Source: Peptoniphilus harei (GTDB lineage Bacteria; Bacillota; Clostridia; Tissierellales; Peptoniphilaceae). From it: 64,000 nucleotides of DNA. The translations under genes were made by a program, and so were the position numbers. The stretch spans positions 992,001-1,056,000 of the forward strand of contig NZ_UATM01000032.1 of assembly GCF_900454685.1 (NCBI RefSeq), written 5' to 3'. Numbering within the stretch: the first letter of the stretch is position 1; every line of letters begins with the position of its first letter. The notes under the pieces are model-generated. The model was not told the origin of the DNA. It searched no databases and saw only the letters and a program-made list of their open reading frames with translations. Below, in pieces: positions 53,201 through 58,661 of this stretch.

Positions 53201-56073
53201 ATCCTCCAGCAGGAACAACCTATACTTGGGAAGCAGTACCAAAGGTAAATACACCTGGTGAGACAACAGGCATAGTAAAGGTAACTTACCCAGACGGAAC
53301 TGAAGACTTTGTCGAAGTCACGGTAACTGTAAAAGCAAGTGCTTCTAAGAAAACAACTGTTGACGATACAAACAAAAAACCAGTAGACCCGACAGATCAA
53401 AAACAAGGTACTGGTATTATCGTTACAAATCCTGACGAAAAAACAACAGTTTCTGCCAAAGATGCAAATCATAAAGATGTAACACCAGTAATCAATAAAG
53501 TAACCGGCGAAATCGAAGTTACTCCTGGAACAGACGCAACTGGTCCAATCACTGTAACCGTAACAGATAGTGATCTACCGGAAGGTAAGAGAGACATTGA
53601 AGTTCCAGTAGCGGAAAAAAGTGAAAAACCTGGAATCACAGCACCTACAGCGGGAGACCAAACAATCTCAGGAACAGGAACTCCAGGCGCAAGAGTAAAT
53701 CTAGCGTTAAAAAGAGTTGAAGACATACCAATTGCTAATGACGTAGCAGTTAAAGATGATGGAACTTGGACAGCCGACGTTCCAGCTGGAATACTCTTAA
53801 AAGAAAATGACACAGTTTTAGCTACACAAAAAGAAGATGGCAAATCTGTGTCCAATCCAGTAGAAGCAAAAGTAACTGAAAAAGCAAAAACAGATGCTGA
53901 AAAGAATCCAGTAGTTGATCCAGCTAAGACAGAAGTTGCAAACAAAGATAAGTTAACTGATGAAGAAAAAGCAAAAGTAGTAGAAGCAGTTAAGAAAGCA
54001 AACCCAGAAGCTAAAGACGTAACAGTTGATGATAAGGGTAATGCAACATTAACTTACGCAGACGGAACAACAAATGAAATTCCAGCAGACAAGACAGTAA
54101 CTGAAAAAGCAAAAACAGATGCTGAAAAGAATCCAGTAGTTGATCCAGCTAAGACAGAAGTTGCAAACAAAGATAAGTTAACTGATGAAGAAAAAGCAAA
54201 AGTAGTAGAAGCAGTTAAGAAAGCAAACCCAGAAGCTAAAGACGTAACAGTTGATGATAAGGGTAATGCAACATTAACTTACGCAGACGGAACAACAAAC
54301 ACTTTAACTCCTGATAAAACAGTAAGTGAAAGAGCTAAAACAGAAGTAGATAAAAAAGCACTTCAAGATGAAGTAGATAAAGAAAAATCTACAAAGGATG
54401 CAGACAAGTACAAGAATGCAGATCAAGACAAAAAGGCTGCATACGACAAAGCATTAGAAGAAGCACAAAAAGTACTAGACAACAAAGATGCAACACAAGA
54501 AGAAGTTAACAAAGCTAAAGATGCATTAACAGCAGCAGAAGCAGCGTTAAACGGAAAAGAATCAGTAGACAATAAACCACTTCAAGATGAAGTAGGCAAA
54601 AAAGATGCAACTCAAGCTACTGACAAGTACAAGAATGCAGATCAAGACAAGAAGGATGCATACGATAAAGCATTAGCAGATGCTAAGAAAGTACTTGAAA
54701 ACAAAGACGCTACTCAAGAAGAAGTAGACAAAGCAAAAGATGCATTAAAAGCTGCAGAAGAAGCTTTGAATGGTACAGCAACTCAAGAAGTTGACAAATC
54801 AGCACTTCAAACAGAAGTAGACAAAAACAAAGACGCTGCAATAACAGGCTCTGACAAGTACAAGAATGCAGACCAAGATAAGAAGGATGCATACGACAAA
54901 GCATTAGAAGAAGCACAAAAAGTACTAGACAACAAAGATGCAACACAAGAAGAAGTTAACAAAGCTAAAGATGCATTAAAAGCTGCAGAAGAAGCTTTTA
55001 ATGGAGAAGCTACTGTAGATAAGACAGGTCTTCAAAAAGAAGCAGACAAGGAAACTTCAACAAAAGAATCTGACAAATATAAGAATGCAGATACTGACAA
55101 GAAGAAAGCTTACGACGATGCTTTAGCAAAAGCAAAAGAAGTTTTAGCTAATGACAAAGCTACTCAAGAAGAAGTAAATGCGGCTAAGAAAGCATTAAAA
55201 GATGCAGAAGACGCATTAGACATAAGCGCAGCGGTAGACAAAGCTGCACTTAAAGCAGAAGTAGACAAAAAAGATGCAACTCAAGCTACTGACAAGTACA
55301 AGAATGCAGACAAAGACAAAAAGGATGCATACGACAAAGCATTAGAAAATGCTAAGAAAGTCCTTGAAGATCCAAATGCTACTCAAGAAGAAGTTAATAA
55401 AGCTAAGAAAGCTTTAGAAGAAGCAGAAAAAGCATTAAATGGAAAACCATCTGACAACACTGGTGGAAATGTTACTCCAGGTAAACCATCTGACAATGAC
55501 AACGCTGGTGGAAATGATGGATACAGACCTGGACACGGTGGAAGTGATGTATTTGATCGTCTATTCAGAAGACATGACTACACTCCAACTTACCCAGTTA
55601 AGACTGTAGTTCCTGAAAAGACTGAAGCTGCTACTCCAGTTCGTGATACTCTATGGTATGTATTCCACATTAACGAGTTCCAATACGAAGTTGTTAGAAA
55701 TGGTGTTGTTACTAAGAGATTAATGGACGTAACTCCAGTTATTCAAAATGGTAGAACAATGCTTCCACTTAGATATGTAGCTGAAGCTCTTCAAGCTGAC
55801 GTTACTTGGGATGCTAAGACAAGAACTGCAACATTCACTAAAGATGGCTTGACAGCATCAATCCAAATCGATAGTGATGAAATAGTTCTTTCTAACGGCA
55901 AGATTGTTAAGATGGACTCTAAACCACTTAATATCAACGATAGAATCTTAGTTTCTGTAACTAACGTAGCCAATGTATTTGGTTTAACTAACGGAAATAC
56001 TAAAGACAATGCAGATCAAGATATTGAATGGGAACAAGCAGATAAGAGTGCAACAATTTATATTAGAAGATAA
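50278..56073 (+). CDS. Large repeat-rich surface protein (Rib/FIVAR/stalk), separated from its signal peptide
   Basis: The first ATG after the stop is at 50278, but it has no ribosome site; the true protein should start at 49855 and span about 2,070 residues. Residues here (numbered from 50278): an N-terminal adhesin-like region (1-450), Ig-like putative domains (450-630), four Rib/YPDG-type repeats from about 637, 742, 842 and 949, an Ig-like part (~1030-1200), two identical 75-residue repeats (~1200-1350), five FIVAR-type repeats (1357-1722), a Gly/Asn-rich linker, and a C-terminal copper amine oxidase N-terminal-like domain (~1785-1931). No LPXTG or C-terminal helix is present. Related proteins adhere to host matrix. 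Confidence 0.85.
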   Translation: MGIKPYIGRDGKLVKFDADTTVSAGDESYKMWVDESTIPEGYQLQYSTGEGVEFTDRKVAGGDYQLGPNRLVNYRVLLMEKQDEAKMHKEATPTTPQISKAGQGAVWGKVSWDYESAGGVQWGIVSTPTSPAGGVTVTASYLSDYALKQIYSANTAKMLGLSKPSDIRGSGWTFKLETQLQEWIAEQVAKEKDKWIAETVSAETNAEGDYLIQFKGTWGPNRNDYSVAEYERVAGKYYAGDAHRWTEVEANRLGKVAENATDGSFLTGALDWNEKHVNSDWLFISTKDTDDVVKRTPWNYNWYTGSDNGWGIHGGWAQAAFGVSTVQAANSTRADFNFAPAEIKFNITNFDTQANTAIPGDVATTKTAGLPYKNTNDSFKIVWYDQDGKIVKEQKEAEKPTSTGALAESTFDTKDVKETKTFIAKLHYVKPGGGLGPVLAQDAFTVKVGKIVVSAYDDVNIANPGAKENEGATYKAEGLPEGLTIDKNTGTVSGKAKVPGKYTVTVTTSILDEDSGEIMEGTSNYTALVTDSPLEHGEVGLEYNKTVKPAEVEGYVFKEVSAKFIDGKVIEGLTITGDKISGTPKAEVAATQEGPNVEVTYDIYKLNSKGDAVLIKEGHKDLVPLEITKAASQAPKYEPAYTDVEGTPGAEAIVAAPKFLDQKSEADPKPEVTKPSNVKFALGDGAPEGATIDANTGAVTYTSTARDANTTVNIPVKVTYSDGTIDETLAKIKVGQAQADSYQPEYTEAEGKAGTEATVTAPNFKDAKGQETTKPEGVEFTIGKDAPTGATVDKTTGEVKYTPSIDQAGQTVNIPVTVTYKDGSTDEVKAPIKVAQGDNLNYEPDYKSVVAQVKYPVTVEAPKFLDQKSEETIKPIANPQPEGMKFAIEDGFTTNGTLTINDQTGVITYTAVDADKNTVIEVPVIVTYADGSSEKITAKIDVPSDANFYDPKAVPLTTEQGTVPRAEDGVNIPNNPPAGTTYTWEAVPKVNTPGETTGIVKVTYPDGTEDFVEVTVTVKASASKKTTVDDTNKKPVDPTDQKQGTGIIVTNPDEKTTVSAKDANHKDVTPVINKVTGEIEVTPGTDATGPITVTVTDSDLPEGKRDIEVPVAEKSEKPGITAPTAGDQTISGTGTPGARVNLALKRVEDIPIANDVAVKDDGTWTADVPAGILLKENDTVLATQKEDGKSVSNPVEAKVTEKAKTDAEKNPVVDPAKTEVANKDKLTDEEKAKVVEAVKKANPEAKDVTVDDKGNATLTYADGTTNEIPADKTVTEKAKTDAEKNPVVDPAKTEVANKDKLTDEEKAKVVEAVKKANPEAKDVTVDDKGNATLTYADGTTNTLTPDKTVSERAKTEVDKKALQDEVDKEKSTKDADKYKNADQDKKAAYDKALEEAQKVLDNKDATQEEVNKAKDALTAAEAALNGKESVDNKPLQDEVGKKDATQATDKYKNADQDKKDAYDKALADAKKVLENKDATQEEVDKAKDALKAAEEALNGTATQEVDKSALQTEVDKNKDAAITGSDKYKNADQDKKDAYDKALEEAQKVLDNKDATQEEVNKAKDALKAAEEAFNGEATVDKTGLQKEADKETSTKESDKYKNADTDKKKAYDDALAKAKEVLANDKATQEEVNAAKKALKDAEDALDISAAVDKAALKAEVDKKDATQATDKYKNADKDKKDAYDKALENAKKVLEDPNATQEEVNKAKKALEEAEKALNGKPSDNTGGNVTPGKPSDNDNAGGNDGYRPGHGGSDVFDRLFRRHDYTPTYPVKTVVPEKTEAATPVRDTLWYVFHINEFQYEVVRNGVVTKRLMDVTPVIQNGRTMLPLRYVAEALQADVTWDAKTRTATFTKDGLTASIQIDSDEIVLSNGKIVKMDSKPLNINDRILVSVTNVANVFGLTNGNTKDNADQDIEWEQADKSATIYIRR
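52186..53335 (+). repeat. Four Rib/YPDG-type protein repeats
   Basis: Repeats begin at 52186, 52501, 52801 and 53122 with Y-P-Y/K openings and contain VTY-DG-(T/S) endings, as in Rib/alpha-like proteins of streptococci. The fourth is shorter and more diverged. Period is about 300-320 bases. Confidence 0.75.
53873..54299 (+). repeat. Two directly repeated 225-bp units, identical over ~202 bp
   Basis: 53873-54074 and 54098-54299 appear identical at nucleotide level (75-residue period, unit starting KAKTDAEKNPVVDPAK). Such identity points to recent duplication or gene conversion. Confidence 0.85.
54346..55446 (+). repeat. Five FIVAR-like repeats
   Basis: Units begin near 54346, 54565, 54790, 55015 and 55236. 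Each has a VDK-LQ-EVDK start, a DKYKNAD-DKK-AYDKAL middle and an ATQEEVNKAKDAL-AAEEAL end, about 73 residues. Units 1 and 3 share a long nearly identical stretch. FIVAR domains are often fibronectin- or sugar-binding spacers. Confidence 0.8.
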
Positions 56074-56086
56074 TTTGTTGAGAATT

Positions 56087-56117
56087 AAGAGGAACCCTTA
56101 GGGGTTCTTCTTTTTTA
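56087..56117 (+). terminator. Terminator of surface protein gene
   Basis: AAGAGGAACCC with GGGTTCTTC (56087-56111), then T6. Confidence 0.75.
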
Positions 56118-56176
56118 CACATTTTTATCATTTTACTTCTAAGGGATTTAAAATTTATATTCATTGCATGATAAAT

Positions 56177-56266
56177 ATAATTTACGCTTTATGTCAGACG
56201 TAAAAACAAACGCAAAACATAATTTACGTTTTATTTCAAACGCAAAAGCAGACGTAAAATTTTATG
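56177..56266. repeat. Two direct ~42-bp units rich in ACG(T/C)AAA
   Basis: Units start ATAATTTACG at 56177 and 56219. Six copies of ACGTAAA/ACGCAAA lie in 78 bases: forward at 56198, 56210, 56240, 56252 and reverse (TTTACGC, TTTACGT) at 56181 and 56223. Inverted pairs could form hairpins or a protein-binding array. Confidence 0.75.
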
Positions 56267-56301
56267 TTTGTTTTTAATAAGTACAATTAAAAATAATAAT
56301 A

Positions 56302-56349
56302 AAAAACTCTTTATGTGCTATAAAATAAAAGCAATCATAAAGAGTTTTT
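56302..56349. terminator. Bidirectional terminator-like inverted repeat
   Basis: AAAAACTCTTTATG (56302-56315) pairs perfectly with CATAAAGAGTTTTT (56336-56349), 20-base loop, with A and T tracts at the ends. Confidence 0.7.
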
Positions 56350-56359
56350 GTTTTAAAAA

Positions 56360-56368
56360 TGTTATAAT
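56360..56368 (+). promoter_or_regulatory. Promoter of toxin mRNA
   Basis: Extended -10 TGTTATAAT (56360-56368). The 15 bases TGTTATAATGTAGTT (56360-56374) recur exactly at the polA promoter (58636-58650). Confidence 0.7.
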
Positions 56369-56423
56369 GTAGTTGAGGACACTAGAAGGTGGTTGCCTAA
56401 TATTCATATTAGGAGGAATGACT

Positions 56424-56507
56424 ATGAGTGATTATGAAATTCTATCTTTAATGGTAGAGTTTGCTACATTAATAGTCATCATCTTAACACTTAAAGATAA
56501 AAAGTAG
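56424..56507 (+). CDS. Type I toxin, putative holin-like, 27 residues
   Basis: ATG at 56424 to TAG at 56507 encodes MSDYEILSLMVEFATLIVII followed by LTLKDKK: a short N-terminus, one membrane helix and a charged tail. This matches the 'putative holin-like toxin' type (Hol_Tox, PF16935) of Firmicutes. AGGAGG lies 8 bases ahead. The AGG start of that site is covered by the perfect hairpin CCTAATAT/ATATTAGG (56396-56413), as expected for a toxin mRNA kept silent. A convergent antisense RNA gene shares its terminator. It is far shorter than usual gene-finding limits. Confidence 0.82.
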   Translation: MSDYEILSLMVEFATLIVIILTLKDKK

Positions 56508-56514
56508 TTAAAAT

Positions 56515-56614
56515 GTAAAAAACCACCTGTATCGACTTAGGTGGTTTTTATATTAAATTAACCCTAAGGCGACCGCTACTTGTACCCGAATGGGTATTAA
56601 CGGTGTCCTCATTT
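56515..56614 (-). ncRNA. Probable antisense antitoxin RNA
   Basis: On the minus strand, TTGATT (plus 56644-56649), 17-base spacer and TATTAT (plus 56621-56626) form a promoter that would start an RNA near 56614. It ends at the hairpin AAAACCACCT/AGGTGGTTTT (56518-56549), shared with the toxin mRNA. It carries the complement of AGGTGGTT, which also occurs in the toxin leader (56386-56393). Both RNAs begin with GAGGACAC. This mirrors the converging RNA I/RNA II layout of the enterococcal par (Fst) locus. Confidence 0.7.
56518..56550. terminator. Shared bidirectional terminator of toxin and antitoxin
   Basis: AAAAACCACCT (56518-56528), 10-base loop, AGGTGGTTTTT (56539-56549); A and T tracts allow termination on both strands. 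Confidence 0.85.
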
Positions 56615-56620
56615 ATGTAT

Positions 56621-56649
56621 ATAATATCATAAAGTTTATTTAAAATCAA
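56621..56649 (-). promoter_or_regulatory. Promoter of antisense RNA
   Basis: Read on the minus strand: TTGATT, 17 bases, TATTAT. Confidence 0.65.
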
Positions 56650-56830
56650 TTTATTATGACTTTACGAATTTCTGTTACTTCATATTTTTTTCTTAACTCA
56701 CAAATTTTCATAATCTTATAATTATTCACAACTTTATAAATTTCTATGACTTAACAATTTTTTGAGACCTCATAATATTTTATAAAACACAATATTTTAT
56801 GTTAATTACAATCTTACAAGCTTTTTATAT
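56650..56830. repeat. AT-rich gap with TTATGACTT-type degenerate repeats
   Basis: Units such as TTATTATGACTTTACGAATTTCT (split 56651-56672), ACAACTTTATAAATTTCTATGACTTAACAATT (56728-56760 area) and CCTCATAATATTTTATAAAA. No gene is seen between the toxin locus and the helicase. Confidence 0.5.
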
Positions 56831-56837
56831 TTTTTTG

Positions 56838-56846
56838 TGTTATAAT
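56838..56846 (+). promoter_or_regulatory. Promoter of DEAD-box helicase gene
   Basis: Extended -10 TGTTATAAT (56838-56846); transcription should start near 56853. Confidence 0.65.
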
Positions 56847-56864
56847 GTCAAAAGAAAGAACTTG

Positions 56865-56893
56865 AAGGGCCGAGGGAATCTCGGTCTTTTTTT
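56865..56893 (+). terminator. Terminator hairpin within the helicase leader (possible attenuator)
   Basis: CCGAG (56870-56874), loop GGAAT, CTCGG (56880-56884), extended by G-T and A-T pairs, then T7. It lies between promoter and gene. Confidence 0.75.
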
Positions 56894-56920
56894 ATTTTTA
56901 TAATAGATTAGGAGAATATA

Positions 56921-58561
56921 TTGAGATTTAGTGATTTAAATTTATCTAGTGAACTTTTGCATGCCATTGATGATTTGGGTTTTGAAAGTCCATCTGAGGT
57001 TCAAGAGGCAAGTATACCAATAATTTTGGAAGGTCGTGACGTCCTTGCTCAGGCACAAACTGGTACTGGCAAGACTGCTTCTTTTGGGATTCCAATAATT
57101 GAAGGAATGGAAGAAAATGCTAAGGACTTGCAGGCTCTTGTCCTTGTTCCTACAAGAGAACTTGCTAGACAGGTATCAGAAGAATTAAAGAAGCTTGCAA
57201 AATATAAAAAATTCATTAATATAGTTCCAATTTATGGTGGGGCTGATATGGGCAAGCAGCTGCGTGACTTAAAGAGGGGAGCCAGTATTGTGGTTGGGAC
57301 TCCTGGCAGGGTCATGGACCACATGAAGAGAAAGACTATTAGGCTTGATGGCCTAAAGTTTTTGACCTTTGATGAGGCTGACGAGATGTTTGACATGGGC
57401 TTTAGGGATGATATGAAGACTATTATCGAGAGGACCAATCCCAATAGACAAACCTTATTTTTCTCGGCAACTTTTGACAATGACATAAGGGAGTTTTCTA
57501 GACTTTATCAAAGGGATCCTGCCAAAGTTATTATTGAAAAGAAGGAACTTACTGCTGAGAAGATTGAGCAATTCTACCTTGAACTCAACAGGAATATGAA
57601 GACAGAAATCTTGAATAGGCTTATCCTCATCCACAAGCCTAAGAAGTCTATTATCTTCTGCAATACCAAGAGGATGGTTGAGGCCCTTGAGGTTGAGATT
57701 GCCCAAAGGGGTTACAAGGTTGACTCCCTTCACGGTGATATGCGTCAGTCATCAAGGGACAATGTTATGAAGAAGTTTAGGAAGGGGACTATTGATGTCT
57801 TGATTGCCACTGATGTTGCTGCTCGTGGCCTTGATGTGTCTGATATTGACCTTGTCTTTAACTACGACTTGCCACAACAAGCTGAGTATTATGTTCACAG
57901 GATTGGCCGTACGGCAAGGGCTGGCAAGAAGGGTGCATCTTTTACTTTTGTAACTAGCAGGGACTATCCTAAGTTTAAGGAGATTGAAAAGTATGCAAAT
58001 ATTAAGATGGAAAAGATGAAGCTTCCTACTAAGGCTGATGTTGAGAGGGAAAGTCTTGACAATCTCTTTGACAAGGTAAACAAGAATATCCTAAAGGCAG
58101 AAGATCAAGCTAACTACACAGAAGTCTTAAACAAACTTTTGGCAGAGGGCCACAGTCTATATGACATCTCTGCTTCTCTTTTAAAATTAGTAAATGAGTC
58201 CACTAACAAGACTAAGATCAAGGAACTTGACAGGGTTGATTATGGAAAGAAGTTTGAAATGTCCAAAAAGTCTAAATCCTCTGATAGGTCCAGGGACAAG
58301 AGGGGCAAGGAGATGAAGAAGATCAAGGGTCCAAAGATTTTTATCAACAAGGGCAAGAGAGACGGTCTTGACTCTCGTGAAGTTATTAGGCTACTTGGCA
58401 GGCACACTGATATCAATCCAAGTGACATTGGAAGGATCAACATCATGCCAAACTTTTCTTTTGTTGAAGTCCCAAAAAATATGATTAAGGATGCCATAAG
58501 AGACCTTGATGGCAAAAAGATCAAGGGCAAGTCTATAAAGGCAGAGTATTCTGAAAAATAA
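56921..58561 (+). CDS. DEAD-box RNA helicase with DbpA-type RNA-binding domain
   Basis: The start is TTG at 56921 after TTAGGAGAATA. The 546-residue protein has FSDLNLSSELLHAI (Q motif region), AQTGTGKT (motif I), PTRELARQ (Ia), TPGRVMDHM (Ib), FDEADEMFD (DEAD), FSATF (motif III, SAT), DVAARGLDV and HRIGRTARAGKKG (VI). A basic region follows. The last ~75 residues (KIFINKGKRDGL to the end) form a DbpA-like RNA-binding domain. Such helicases act in ribosome assembly or cold-shock RNA handling. Confidence 0.93.
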   Translation: MRFSDLNLSSELLHAIDDLGFESPSEVQEASIPIILEGRDVLAQAQTGTGKTASFGIPIIEGMEENAKDLQALVLVPTRELARQVSEELKKLAKYKKFINIVPIYGGADMGKQLRDLKRGASIVVGTPGRVMDHMKRKTIRLDGLKFLTFDEADEMFDMGFRDDMKTIIERTNPNRQTLFFSATFDNDIREFSRLYQRDPAKVIIEKKELTAEKIEQFYLELNRNMKTEILNRLILIHKPKKSIIFCNTKRMVEALEVEIAQRGYKVDSLHGDMRQSSRDNVMKKFRKGTIDVLIATDVAARGLDVSDIDLVFNYDLPQQAEYYVHRIGRTARAGKKGASFTFVTSRDYPKFKEIEKYANIKMEKMKLPTKADVERESLDNLFDKVNKNILKAEDQANYTEVLNKLLAEGHSLYDISASLLKLVNESTNKTKIKELDRVDYGKKFEMSKKSKSSDRSRDKRGKEMKKIKGPKIFINKGKRDGLDSREVIRLLGRHTDINPSDIGRINIMPNFSFVEVPKNMIKDAIRDLDGKKIKGKSIKAEYSEK

Positions 58562-58580
58562 ATTTATAATTTAAAAATTG

Positions 58581-58612
58581 CCCCAGGTGATTCCACTTGG
58601 GGATTTTATTTG
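58581..58612 (+). terminator. Terminator after helicase gene
   Basis: CCCCAGGTG (58581-58589), ATTC loop, CACTTGGGG (58594-58602), then T-rich. Confidence 0.8.
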
Positions 58613-58635
58613 CAAATTTTATTTATCTCAATCTT

Positions 58636-58644
58636 TGTTATAAT
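58636..58644 (+). promoter_or_regulatory. polA promoter
   Basis: Extended -10 TGTTATAAT (58636-58644), followed by GTAGTT and AGGAGG. Confidence 0.65.
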
Positions 58645-58661
58645 GTAGTTAGGAGGTTTTT

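Noticed and set aside
53469..53945. Minus-strand frame of 158 residues inside the surface gene
   Set aside because: Repeat-rich shadow frame; the plus-strand domain pattern is unambiguous.
54346..55446. Regular repeats considered as a CRISPR-like array
   Set aside because: The repeats are in frame, about 220 bases long and coding; there are no short repeats with unique spacers anywhere in the window.
56722..56730. TTATTCACA, a DnaA-box-like site
   Set aside because: Single copy in AT-rich DNA with no dnaA/dnaN or cluster of boxes nearby, so no origin is claimed.
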